Shown piece after piece: positions 45,342 through 53,614 of a DNA stretch of 64,000 nt. The notes beneath the pieces were generated by a model. That model was not told the DNA's origin and did not search any database. It worked only from the letters and a program-made list of their open reading frames with translations. The position numbers were made by a program, and so were the translations under genes. Each line of letters begins with the position of its first letter. The first letter of the stretch is position 1. Source of the DNA: Pedomonas sp051304405 (lineage in GTDB: Bacteria; Pseudomonadota; Alphaproteobacteria; Sphingomonadales; Sphingomonadaceae); assembly GCF_051304405.1 (NCBI RefSeq), contig NZ_JBPPGG010000003.1, positions 339,088 to 403,087 of the forward strand, in the 5' to 3' direction.

Positions 45342-46253
45342 ATGCGCATAAATCATGATGTCGCGCTGTTGCCCGATATGGCCCTGTTCGCCCAAGTGGT
45401 GGAGGCGAGCAGTTTCTCCGAAGTCGCCAGAAAGCGCGGCATGACACCCTCTGCCGTCAGCCGCTCGATCGCGCGGCTTGAGCGCGCCACCGGCACCCGC
45501 CTGCTGCATCGCACAACCCGAAAGCTGAGCCTGAGCGAAGCGGGCACAGAGATGTACCAGCATTGCCGCGACATGCTGGATGCCGCCCGCTCGGCTTTGC
45601 AGGTCGCGCACCAGCGCGAGATGCGACCTGCCGGAAAACTGCGCGTGAGCAGTCCGCGTGCCCTTGGGCGCTTTTTTGTCCATCCCCACATCGCCCCGTT
45701 TCTGCGCACCTATCCAGACGTTGATGTCGAGCTGCGGCTGGATGACCGCCCTCTCGACCTTTATGATGGCGATATTGACCTGGCGTTTCGGGTGACGGAT
45801 GATCCGCCGGCCAGTCTGATGGGCCGCAAGCTGTTCCGGATCGAACATGTCATCTGTGCAACGCCGGCCTATCTCGACCAACACGGCCGCCCACAGCACC
45901 CTCGAGACCTGAAAGGTCATAGCTGCATTGCCTTAAGTCGGGCCGTTGACGACTCCCGCTGGCGATTCACCCGGGCCGGCAAGACGATCAGCGTGGATAT
46001 TGAGGGTCGTTATACAGTCAATCACGCCGGTGTCCGGCTTGATGCGGTCTTGAGCGGGATAGGCTTCGGCAGCCTGTCGTTCTTCATGGCCAGGGACGCG
46101 TTAGAAGCAGGCCTGATCGAACAGGTATTGCCCGCCTGGGCCTTCAAGACCAACTATCACGGCGACGTCTGGTTGCTGTATCCGCCGACCCGCTATCTCC
46201 CTGCCAAAGCGCGATGCTTTATCGACTTCATTGCTGAGCGCCTTCAGGCCTGA
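45342..46253 (+). CDS. LysR-family transcriptional regulator
   Basis: A 303-aa LysR regulator. The N-terminal winged helix-turn-helix (FAQVVEASSFSEVARKRGMTPSAVSRSIARLERATGTRLLHR) is standard. The effector domain from about residue 95 carries HPHIAPFLRTYPDVDVEL. The ATG at 45342 is used; a TTG three codons earlier is the alternative. It resembles the group controlling divergently placed genes, and the amidotransferase gene is divergent from it. No corrinoid-specific role can be read from the sequence. Confidence 0.88.
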   Translation: MRINHDVALLPDMALFAQVVEASSFSEVARKRGMTPSAVSRSIARLERATGTRLLHRTTRKLSLSEAGTEMYQHCRDMLDAARSALQVAHQREMRPAGKLRVSSPRALGRFFVHPHIAPFLRTYPDVDVELRLDDRPLDLYDGDIDLAFRVTDDPPASLMGRKLFRIEHVICATPAYLDQHGRPQHPRDLKGHSCIALSRAVDDSRWRFTRAGKTISVDIEGRYTVNHAGVRLDAVLSGIGFGSLSFFMARDALEAGLIEQVLPAWAFKTNYHGDVWLLYPPTRYLPAKARCFIDFIAERLQA

Positions 46254-46349
46254 CCTTCGCAAGAAAACCCAACCGGCCTGCCGCACAAATCCGCGTAGAA
46301 CGGCCAAACGGGTTGACGGCAAAGCGGCAATATTCATATGACCCCACGT

Positions 46350-46510
46350 GCAACAGGTTTCCCCTTTGGGGAATGAAAACGGGAACGGGGTGTAAATCCC
46401 CGGCTGTCCCTGCAACTGTGAGCGGCGAGTCTGCGGTCATGAAGCCATTGGGAATTTCTCCCGAGAAGGCGACCGGCACGGCGATGACCCGCAAGCCAGG
46501 AGACCTGCCT
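46350..46510 (+). promoter_or_regulatory. Cobalamin (B12) riboswitch upstream of DUF1636-cobT-cobC-cobS
   Basis: Conserved blocks appear in order: CAGGTTTCCC, GGGGAATGAAAACGGGAA, GGCTGTCCCTGCAACTGTGAG, AGCCATTGGG, and the B12 box GCAAGCCAGGAGACCTGCC ending at 46509. It is shorter than the btuB riboswitch. The 160 nt to the first ATG would form the expression platform. It should shut down late cobalamin assembly when adenosylcobalamin is abundant. Confidence 0.92.
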
Positions 46511-46671
46511 GTTGTCGTCGTCTATCGGCCGGCCAGGGACTGCCGGACGAACGGGACCTCCCCGCATGACGGCATGAGCGCCCTTTGACCTGCTGCCACG
46601 TGCAGCAGCGCGAGGGGCATCTGTTGTGAACCATGGCCTGCGCTCTCCCGCAGGCCGACGGGAGAGGCAAT

Positions 46672-47079
46672 ATGCTCACCCCAGTTGATGATGTGGCGGC
46701 CGTTGTCGTGTGCAACACCTGCCGCTTCGCCAAGGATCAGCCATCCGACGCTGCTGGCCGCCGCGGCGGGCGGGTGCTGGCAGACACCTTGCGCGGCGTC
46801 CAGCAAACACGTCCCGAATACGCCGCTGTCGCCATTCAGGAAATGCCCTGCCTGTTCGCCTGCAGCGAGCATTGCACCGTGCATCTGCGGGCGCCGGGCA
46901 AGATCGGCTATGTGCTTGGGCGCTTCAACCCAACGGCCGAGGATGCCGCCGCCATTCTCGACTATGCCGTCCGCTACGCCGCCAGCCCCGAGGGCGTGGT
47001 GCCCTACAAGGACTGGCCCGAAGGCGTCAAAGGCCATTTCATCACCCGCATGCCTCCAGCCGGATTTGTTGCAGAATGA
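46672..47079 (+). CDS. DUF1636 family protein (cysteine-rich, metal binding likely)
   Basis: A 135-aa protein of the DUF1636 family. CNTCR near residue 12 and PCLFACSEHC near 65 place four to five cysteines as in a small metal- or [2Fe-2S]-binding protein. The ATG at 46672 follows GGGAGAGG. First gene behind the second riboswitch and coupled to cobT by a 4-bp overlap. Genes of this family recur beside cobalamin genes; a part in cobalt supply or redox chemistry of the corrin is a reasonable guess, not shown. Confidence 0.8.
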   Translation: MLTPVDDVAAVVVCNTCRFAKDQPSDAAGRRGGRVLADTLRGVQQTRPEYAAVAIQEMPCLFACSEHCTVHLRAPGKIGYVLGRFNPTAEDAAAILDYAVRYAASPEGVVPYKDWPEGVKGHFITRMPPAGFVAE

Positions 47080-48119
47080 CCCTGTTTCCTGATCGCGCCG
47101 CGTTCGACGCCGCGCTGGCCGCGCTTCCTGAACCGGCTGCAATGGCCATTGAGAGCGCGCGTGCGCACCAGAAAAGTCTGTGCAAGCCGGAAGGCTCGCT
47201 CGGACGTCTTGAAGACATCGCCGTGTTCATGGCGGGCTGGCAGGGAACGCCGCACCCCAGGCTGCGCCGCGGCCAGACCATCGTCTTTGCCGGCAATCAT
47301 GGCATTGCACGCTATGGCGTCAGCGCCTTTCCGCCCGAACTCACCTGCGGCATGGTCGAGAACTTCGAGCGCGGCGGTGCTGCCATCAATGCGCTCTCCT
47401 TGACGGCAGGGCTCGACTTTAAGGTGGTGGCGCTCGACCTTGACCGCCCGACGAGCGACTTCACCACCGGCCCTGCCATGAGCGAATCCGAGACGCTGGC
47501 TGCGCTGTCGGCAGGCGCTGCGGCGGTTGAGGACGATCTCGACCTGCTCGTCATCGGCGAGATGGGCATCGCCAATACCACTACCGCCGCCGCGCTCGCC
47601 TGTCTGGTTTATGGAGGCGAACCGGCCGAATGGGTCGGGCGTGGCACCGGCATCGACACGGCAGGTGTTGCGCGCAAGACCGACGTGGTCGAGCGGGCCA
47701 TGGCAGTGCATCGCGAGACGCCGCGCACGGCGCTCGACCTGCTGGCGGCAGTGGGCGGACGCGAACTGGCCGCCATGGCGGGCGCTGTGCTGGGCGCGCG
47801 GCTGAAGCGCATTCCGGTCGTTCTCGACGGCTTCATCTGCTGCACCTCGATCGCGCCGCTGGTTATGCAGAATTCTGACATTCTTCATCACTGCATTGCC
47901 GGGCACCAGTCGGAGGAGCCGGGGCATGGCCGGGTGCTGAAACACTTTGGTCTGTCGCCCCTCCTGCGCCTGAACATGCGGCTGGGCGAGGCGAGCGGCG
48001 CTGCTGTTGCGACTCTCCTGATCCGAGCAGCGCTCGCCACGCATACGCAAATGGCAACCATCGAGGAGGCCCTCGCCGGTGCTGCGCCGCGCCCGCGGGT
48101 TGCCGAGCCGGCCGAATGA
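47076..48119 (+). CDS. cobT: Nicotinate-nucleotide--dimethylbenzimidazole phosphoribosyltransferase
   Basis: A 347-aa enzyme (CobT in enteric naming, CobU in Pseudomonas) that makes alpha-ribazole 5'-phosphate from nicotinate mononucleotide and dimethylbenzimidazole for the lower ligand. It has KPEGSLGRLEDIA near residue 37, FAGNHGIARYGVSAFP near 71, GEMGIANTTTA at 161 and RLGEASGA with the catalytic Glu at about 305. Full family length. The ATG overlaps the DUF1636 stop by 4 bp. No bluB gene for dimethylbenzimidazole synthesis is in the window. Confidence 0.94.
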   Translation: MTLFPDRAAFDAALAALPEPAAMAIESARAHQKSLCKPEGSLGRLEDIAVFMAGWQGTPHPRLRRGQTIVFAGNHGIARYGVSAFPPELTCGMVENFERGGAAINALSLTAGLDFKVVALDLDRPTSDFTTGPAMSESETLAALSAGAAAVEDDLDLLVIGEMGIANTTTAAALACLVYGGEPAEWVGRGTGIDTAGVARKTDVVERAMAVHRETPRTALDLLAAVGGRELAAMAGAVLGARLKRIPVVLDGFICCTSIAPLVMQNSDILHHCIAGHQSEEPGHGRVLKHFGLSPLLRLNMRLGEASGAAVATLLIRAALATHTQMATIEEALAGAAPRPRVAEPAE

Positions 48120-48733
48120 CCGCAGCGCCATCCGGTGCCTGTTCTCCCTGGCCGCTCTGGCTGCTGCGCCATGGCACGCCGGTTGAAACCGGTGTGCTGC
48201 TCGGCTGGACCGACGTCCCCCTGTCCGGCAAGGGGGCGCAGGCGGCCGAGGCGCAAGCCGGGCGGCTGGCGCAACAGGGCATCCAGCGGATCATCACATC
48301 CGACCTGACCCGGTGCCGGGAAACGGCAGCGGTCGTGGGAAAGCACCTTGGCCTGCCGGTGATGGACGATGTGCGCTGGCGCGAGGTGAACTTCGGCCTG
48401 TGGGACGGGATGGCCCCCAACGCGCTCCCGCAGGACAGCCTCTCACGGTTCCAGACGGACCCGGACCTCCACCCGCCGCCTGGCGGGGAGCGCTGGCAGG
48501 ATTTACGACTGCGCGTGGGCGAAGCACTGGAGGCGTTGGAGCCGCAGGCGACGCTTATTGTTGCTCACGGCGGCAGCATGAGGGCCGCGCTTTCGATCCT
48601 CCTCGACTGGCCGCTCGATCACTGCTGGGCAGTTGATCTGCCCTATGGGATTCTGGTCCGCCTTAACCTGTGGGAGACGTGCCCGCGCACCGCCCAGCTG
48701 ACCGGGCTTTTTCGGGTGGAGGATGGGCTGTGA
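48116..48733 (+). CDS. cobC: Alpha-ribazole phosphatase-type histidine phosphatase
   Basis: A 205-aa histidine phosphatase. The RHG motif (LLRHGTP, about 17-21), SDLTRCRETA, the acidic REVNFGLWDG and the late VAHGGSMRA carry the full catalytic set. In enteric naming CobC removes the phosphate from alpha-ribazole phosphate or from cobalamin phosphate. Its place between cobT and cobS, with 4-bp overlaps on both sides, supports this over a generic phosphoglycerate-mutase-like enzyme. Confidence 0.88.
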   Translation: MTAAPSGACSPWPLWLLRHGTPVETGVLLGWTDVPLSGKGAQAAEAQAGRLAQQGIQRIITSDLTRCRETAAVVGKHLGLPVMDDVRWREVNFGLWDGMAPNALPQDSLSRFQTDPDLHPPPGGERWQDLRLRVGEALEALEPQATLIVAHGGSMRAALSILLDWPLDHCWAVDLPYGILVRLNLWETCPRTAQLTGLFRVEDGL

Positions 48734-49506
48734 CAGCAAGTGCCCCGACAAGTACGGGTATCAAGCTTCATCTGAAGCAGGCGATGCTGGCCATTCAGTT
48801 CATGACGCGCGTGCCCCTGCCCGCGCTTGACGTCTCCGCCGCTGATTTTCAGGCGGCCATCCGCTGGTTTCCGCTGGCGGGTCTCGTCGTCGGCAGCGCC
48901 GTCGCCCTCGCCTTTACACTGGGAAATCTCATCAGCCCGTGGCTCGCCGCCCTTGCAGGCGTTGCCGCATGGGTGTGGGTGACAGGCGCGCTCCATCTGG
49001 ATGGCCTTGGCGATCTGGTGGACGGCCTGGCGGCAAGCCATGGCGACCCAGACAAGCTGCGCGCCGTCATGAAGGATCCGCATATCGGCAGCCTCGGGGT
49101 CAGCGCTTTGGTCCTGCAACTGCTGGCCAAGACGATCCTGCTGCACGAGGTGGCGCTTGCCCCGTACCCGCACGCCGCCATGCTGATGGCGGTGTTGCTC
49201 ATCCCGGCCCTGGCCAGGATCGGGCCGCTGCTGTGGACGCTGTGGCTTCCGCCCCTGCACGCAGGCCTCGGCTCAACGTTTCGCGCAGGCGCAGGCCCGC
49301 TCTGCCTTGCGCTCTGGACCATCGGGCTCCTGGCGCCAGCCCTTCTCATCGCGCCCGCACTTTGGGCAACCGTGGGGCTGCTCGTACTCTGGGGCGTCTG
49401 GCTTAAACGCAAGCTGGGCGGCGTTTCGGGCGACTGCCACGGCGCAGGCATCGAACTGTGCGAGACCGGACTGTTACTTGCCCTGATAATTGCCAGCACG
49501 CTCTGA
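48730..49506 (+). CDS. cobS: Adenosylcobinamide-GDP ribazoletransferase
   Basis: A 258-aa inner-membrane enzyme (CobS enteric, CobV Pseudomonas) joining adenosylcobinamide-GDP and alpha-ribazole. Hydrophobic helices alternate with the conserved motif GALHLDGLGDLVDGLAAS (about 90-107); FMTRVPLP and RWFPLAG near the N-terminus are also typical. It starts with GTG at 48730 overlapping the cobC stop. The last 33 bp overlap the 3' end of the convergent cobQ gene. Confidence 0.93.
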   Translation: MTASAPTSTGIKLHLKQAMLAIQFMTRVPLPALDVSAADFQAAIRWFPLAGLVVGSAVALAFTLGNLISPWLAALAGVAAWVWVTGALHLDGLGDLVDGLAASHGDPDKLRAVMKDPHIGSLGVSALVLQLLAKTILLHEVALAPYPHAAMLMAVLLIPALARIGPLLWTLWLPPLHAGLGSTFRAGAGPLCLALWTIGLLAPALLIAPALWATVGLLVLWGVWLKRKLGGVSGDCHGAGIELCETGLLLALIIASTL

Positions 49507-50958
49507 CAGCGCAATCAGCGCGTCTACGTCCACATGCTGTTCAAGCCTTTCGGCAATGGCATCAAGCGCTTCATCCACCACAGCTGCGTGATCCGCCCCG
49601 CCTGCAACAGGACTGCCCCCAAGCAGCCGCACCCATGCGCTGCGCTGCGCGGCCTTGTTGAACAGCCCATGCACATAGGTCCCCATGATCCGCCCGTTTG
49701 CGGACATGGCGCCATCCGGCCTGCCATCCTCCAGCAGCGCCATCGGCCGCGCGGTGTCAGGGCCAATGGTCGTGCCGATGTGCATCTCGTAGCCATCAAA
49801 CGCCGCATCAAGCGCCGTGCCCGCAACGGTGCGCAGCGCCTTGACACCAGCCAGCACCGTATCGACCGCCAAGAGCCCAAGTCCATTGACCTCGCCCGCC
49901 GGACCTTCGACACCGCTCGGATCAGCGATGGTGCGGCCCAGCATCTGGTATCCGCCGCAGATGCCCAGCACGCGCCCGCCGCGCCGCACATGAGCCAGGA
50001 GGTCGATATCCCAGCCTTCGGCCCGCAGGAATTCAAGGTCGGCAATCGTCGCCTTGGATCCGGCCAGCACCACAAGGTCTGCATCAACGGGCAGCGGTGT
50101 GCCGGGGCGGATCATCCGCACCTCTACGCCCTCGGTCTGGGCCAAGGGATCAAGGTCATCAAAGTTGGAGAGACGCGGCGTGATCGGACAGGCGATGACG
50201 AGCGGCTTGTCCTCGGCCACCGTTACCGGCGCGCGCTCCAGCACCACCGCATCTTCACTCGGCAGCCGGGCGACCTCGGCCAGCCATGGCACCACCCCGA
50301 AGCCGCACCAGCCGGACAGCGCCTCAATCTGGCGGTAGCCATCCTCGAACAGGGCGGGGTCGCCCCGGAACTTGTTGATGAGGAAACCCGCGATCATCCG
50401 AGCATCGGCCGGATCGATAACCGTCTTCGTGCCGACGATCGAGGCGATAACTCCGCCCCGGTCGATATCGCCCACCAGAACAACCGGCACGTCGGCGGCG
50501 CGGGCAAACCCCATGTTGGCGATGTCCCCTGCGCGCAGGTTAATCTCGGCGGGCGAGCCTGCGCCTTCCACAACGACAATGTCAGCCGACACCTGCAACC
50601 GCGCATAGCTGGCCATCACGTCGTTCAGCAAAGCGGCGCGCGCTTCCCGATAATTGCCCGCGCGCAAACGTCCGCGCACCCGGCCATGCACCACAAGCTG
50701 GGAGGTGCGATCCGCCTGCGGCTTGAGCAACACCGGGTTCATTTCGACTGTCGGCAGCACCCGGCAGGCTTGCGCCTGCAATGCCTGCGCCCGGCCGATC
50801 TCGCCGCCATCGACCGTCACGGCCGCATTGTTCGACATGTTCTGCGGCTTGAAGGGGAGAACCTTGAGGCCGCGATTGACCAGCGCCCGGCAGAGCCCGG
50901 CCACCAGCACCGACTTGCCCACATCCGAGCCTGTGCCCTGAAACATCACAGCAGCCAT
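49474..50958 (-). CDS. cobQ: Cobyric acid synthase
   Basis: A 494-aa glutamine-dependent amidotransferase that amidates four side chains of adenosylcobyrinic acid a,c-diamide. The N-terminal synthetase opens with FQGTGSDVGKSVL and KPQNMSNNA. The C-terminal GATase domain has GICGGYQMLG with the active Cys and a late GTYVHGLF His motif. Length is normal. It overlaps cbiB upstream by 13 bp and cobS on the other strand by 33 bp. It follows CobO in the pathway and supplies cobyric acid to CbiB. Confidence 0.94.
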   Translation of the reverse strand: MAAVMFQGTGSDVGKSVLVAGLCRALVNRGLKVLPFKPQNMSNNAAVTVDGGEIGRAQALQAQACRVLPTVEMNPVLLKPQADRTSQLVVHGRVRGRLRAGNYREARAALLNDVMASYARLQVSADIVVVEGAGSPAEINLRAGDIANMGFARAADVPVVLVGDIDRGGVIASIVGTKTVIDPADARMIAGFLINKFRGDPALFEDGYRQIEALSGWCGFGVVPWLAEVARLPSEDAVVLERAPVTVAEDKPLVIACPITPRLSNFDDLDPLAQTEGVEVRMIRPGTPLPVDADLVVLAGSKATIADLEFLRAEGWDIDLLAHVRRGGRVLGICGGYQMLGRTIADPSGVEGPAGEVNGLGLLAVDTVLAGVKALRTVAGTALDAAFDGYEMHIGTTIGPDTARPMALLEDGRPDGAMSANGRIMGTYVHGLFNKAAQRSAWVRLLGGSPVAGGADHAAVVDEALDAIAERLEQHVDVDALIALSERAGNYQGK

Positions 50959-51896
50959 GCCAGCCCTCCGATCAGAACCACCGCCAAGCCGCAGGCCCGG
51001 CGATACAGCCGCAGCGCGGCATCAATATCCTGGCTCCCCAGATCCGCACGACCACTGCCGATCCAGGGCTTTGCGTGGCGCACGCCATCATAGACCACCG
51101 GGCCTGCAAGTTTGAGATCGAGCGCCCCGGCCATTGCCGCCTCCGGCCAGCCGGCGTTGGGCGAGGCATGATTGCGGCTATCCCGCCACATCACCCGCCA
51201 GCCACGGCCTGCGGCCAGACACACCAGAACCCCTGCCAGCCGCGCCGGAATGTAGTTTGCAACATCATCCAGACGCGCTGCCGTCCAGCCGAACGCGCGC
51301 CAGCGCAGCTCCTTGTGCCCAATGAGGCTGTCCGCCGTATTCAGCGCCTTGTAAACCCACAGCCCCGGCAGGCCCGCCACCGTCAACCAGAACAGCGGGG
51401 CCATGACGCCGTCGCAAAAACTCTCGGCCAGGCTCTCAACCGCCGCGCGGGCAACGCCCGGCGCATCCAGTGTTTCCGGATCGCGCCCGACGATCATGCC
51501 GACTGCTCTGCGCGCTCCCTCAAGGTCACCTGCAGCCAGCGCACGGGCAACCGGCACCACATGATCGTGCAGGCTCCGCACCGCCAGCCCCGGCCAGGCC
51601 AGCACGGCAACACCAAGCCAAGCCCAGCCGCCGAGGAAATTCACGAGTAACAACTGGATCAGCCAGGCTGCACCACCTGCACCGCCCAGGAGGATAGCAA
51701 CGCAAAGCACCCCCAGCCCTCGCCGCGCTCCGTCAGTCAAATCCGTGCGGTTCCACGCCGTCTCGCAGCCAGTGATCAGCCGAGCGAATAACCCGACCGG
51801 ATGGCCGATGCGCCGGTAGAGCCAGTCCGGCCAGCCAAGGCTCGCGTCGATCAAAAACGCCGCGACAGCCACCAGTGGCAGAGACAGACCCGTCAT
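50946..51896 (-). CDS. cbiB: Adenosylcobinamide-phosphate synthase
   Basis: A 316-aa membrane protein (CbiB enteric, CobD Pseudomonas) that attaches aminopropanol phosphate to cobyric acid. It has several hydrophobic helices. Family motifs are AVGMIVGRDPETLDAPGVARAAVESLAESFCDGV, YKALNTADSLIGHK, DDVANYIPARL and SRNHASPNAGWPEAAMAGAL. It overlaps the cobD-type gene by 4 bp upstream and cobQ by 13 bp downstream, so the three are one translationally coupled unit. Confidence 0.94.
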   Translation of the reverse strand: MTGLSLPLVAVAAFLIDASLGWPDWLYRRIGHPVGLFARLITGCETAWNRTDLTDGARRGLGVLCVAILLGGAGGAAWLIQLLLVNFLGGWAWLGVAVLAWPGLAVRSLHDHVVPVARALAAGDLEGARRAVGMIVGRDPETLDAPGVARAAVESLAESFCDGVMAPLFWLTVAGLPGLWVYKALNTADSLIGHKELRWRAFGWTAARLDDVANYIPARLAGVLVCLAAGRGWRVMWRDSRNHASPNAGWPEAAMAGALDLKLAGPVVYDGVRHAKPWIGSGRADLGSQDIDAALRLYRRACGLAVVLIGGLAWLL

Positions 51897-52927
51897 GCCG
51901 TCCGCCAGACCGTCAGAGCGGCCTCAAGCCGCGCATAGTCTGCCGCGCTGGCAGGCAGGCCGAGACGCAACCAGCGGGGATTGTAGCTGAACGGACGGGT
52001 GAGAATGCCATAACCGGCCAGATGCTCGAAGAGCCTTATGGCCCCGCCACGCTCCTCATCCACCTCAACCAGCTGAAACAGGGGACTGTTCCCCTGCGGA
52101 TGCAACCCATGGCCTTGAAGCAGCGCCTTCAGGCGGGACGCCTCCTCTTGGAGTCGATCCCGCTCCTGCGCCTGCCATGCCGCATCCGCGTAGGCGCGAC
52201 ACCCTATCTCAACAGCAGCGGCATTGACGGGCCAGCTGCCGAGCAATGCCTTCATTTGGATCACAATGTCTCGTGGCCCGATCAGGAACCCCAGCCGCAG
52301 CCCCGGCAGCCCGAAGAACTTGCCGAAGGAGCGCAGCACAACGACCGGCAATTCGTCCCGGTTCCGGCGGCCTCCCCACACCTTCGAGGCAATGCTTGCT
52401 TCAGGATAAGCGTCGATGAAGGCTTCATCGACCACAAGCCAACTCCCTGCCTGCTGTTTGGCCGCTGCAATCTCGAGAAGCTGGGATGCCGTCAGCAACC
52501 GGCCATCGGGATTGTTGGGGTTGGCCAGCAACAACGTGCCCGGATCGCCCGCCCTTTCGGCAAGTTCATCGGGTGCCGCCAGGCGGCACCCCGGCAGCCC
52601 TTCTGCGTGTGTCCGGTACGCTGGCCACAGGCACGTGAAGGGAGCAGGCAATCCGGCATGAGCCAGCAGGCGCAGGCAAAGCTCGCTGCCCGGCGTTGCG
52701 CAAACATGGGGCGCGTCCACCCCGAAATATTGCGCGGCCGTTGCTTCCAGTTCAGCGAGGTGCTGCGGATCAGGCAACCGCGTCCAGTCAACGGCAGGCA
52801 CCTGATCAACCGGCCAGGGGCGCGGATTGATCCCCGTTGATAAATCGACCCACGGCGTTAGAGCGTCCGGAAAACGTGCCATGGCGCAAGACACTGCGCC
52901 GCCATGGACCACCCACTGATCTGTCAC
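51893..52927 (-). CDS. cobD: L-threonine-O-3-phosphate decarboxylase (PLP-dependent)
   Basis: A 344-aa class II aminotransferase-fold enzyme (CobD enteric, CobC Pseudomonas) giving (R)-1-amino-2-propanol phosphate for the nucleotide loop. The family opening VHGGAV and LSTGINP is present. NPNNPDGRLL, VDEAFID and SFGKFFGLPGLRLGF provide the substrate and PLP-Lys motifs. First gene of the minus-strand cobD-cbiB-cobQ operon. The 83-bp space to the divergent cobU gene must carry its promoter. Confidence 0.93.
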   Translation of the reverse strand: MTDQWVVHGGAVSCAMARFPDALTPWVDLSTGINPRPWPVDQVPAVDWTRLPDPQHLAELEATAAQYFGVDAPHVCATPGSELCLRLLAHAGLPAPFTCLWPAYRTHAEGLPGCRLAAPDELAERAGDPGTLLLANPNNPDGRLLTASQLLEIAAAKQQAGSWLVVDEAFIDAYPEASIASKVWGGRRNRDELPVVVLRSFGKFFGLPGLRLGFLIGPRDIVIQMKALLGSWPVNAAAVEIGCRAYADAAWQAQERDRLQEEASRLKALLQGHGLHPQGNSPLFQLVEVDEERGGAIRLFEHLAGYGILTRPFSYNPRWLRLGLPASAADYARLEAALTVWRTA

Positions 52928-52988
52928 GGTCTTTCCAATCTTCCAAACTGTCGGCTAAGCAGAACACCAGTTCCGGTTGGATACCCTC

Positions 52989-52994
52989 TATAAT
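52989..52994 (+). promoter_or_regulatory. Candidate -10 element for cobU
   Basis: A perfect TATAAT in the 83-bp divergent region, 16 bp before the cobU ATG. It predicts a very short leader and leaves no room for a riboswitch. No good -35 match is seen at 17 bp. Confidence 0.4.
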
Positions 52995-53010
52995 GTCAAG
53001 GCAGCAGTAA

Positions 53011-53541
53011 ATGACCCTCTCATCTGTGCAAATCCTTTTTGTGCTGGGCGGCGCCAGATCCGGCAAAAGCCGTTATGCGCAGGCGCGCGCCGAGGCCATC
53101 TCTGGCCGCCGCATTTACATTGCCACGGCGCAGGCGTTCGATGTGGAAATGGAGGAGCGTATTGCCAAACATCAGGCTGAGCGTGGTGAAGGCTGGGAGA
53201 CGCTTGAGGCCCCGCTTGATCTGCCGGAAGCCATTGTCGCCAGCGCGGCGCCGGACCGCGTTGTGCTGGTCGATTGCCTGACGCTCTGGGCCTCCAATCT
53301 ACTCTTGGCAGATCAGGACACCGAGGCACAAACCGAGCGCCTCATCCAGGCTCTTGGCAGGGTGACAGGGCCGGTCGTTCTGGTGGCCAACGAGGTGGGT
53401 CTTGGCATTGTGCCGGACAATGCGCTAGCCCGCCGCTTCCGCGACATTGCCGGACGGATCAATCAGGCAACCGCTGCCGCTGCGAACGAATGCGTCGTTC
53501 TGTTTGCAGGTCTCCCTATGGTGCTGAAAGGCGGGAAATAG
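53011..53541 (+). CDS. cobU: Adenosylcobinamide kinase / adenosylcobinamide-phosphate guanylyltransferase
   Basis: A 176-aa bifunctional enzyme (CobU enteric, CobP Pseudomonas). The P-loop GGARSGKSRYA (about 13-23) is followed by YIATAQAFDVEMEERIAKHQAER, containing the guanylylated His region. VDCLTLWASNLL, VANEVGLGIVP and the closing GLPMVLKGG are family hallmarks. It phosphorylates adenosylcobinamide, including salvaged cobinamide, then forms the GDP derivative for CobS. It reads divergently from cobD and is the last cobalamin gene before the mobilisation block. Confidence 0.94.
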   Translation: MTLSSVQILFVLGGARSGKSRYAQARAEAISGRRIYIATAQAFDVEMEERIAKHQAERGEGWETLEAPLDLPEAIVASAAPDRVVLVDCLTLWASNLLLADQDTEAQTERLIQALGRVTGPVVLVANEVGLGIVPDNALARRFRDIAGRINQATAAAANECVVLFAGLPMVLKGGK

Positions 53542-53614
53542 GCACGACCTGCAGCTTCGACACCGCTCAAAGCATGAAGCAACGACAGCACTCTTCGGAA
53601 ATGCAGGTCACTAT

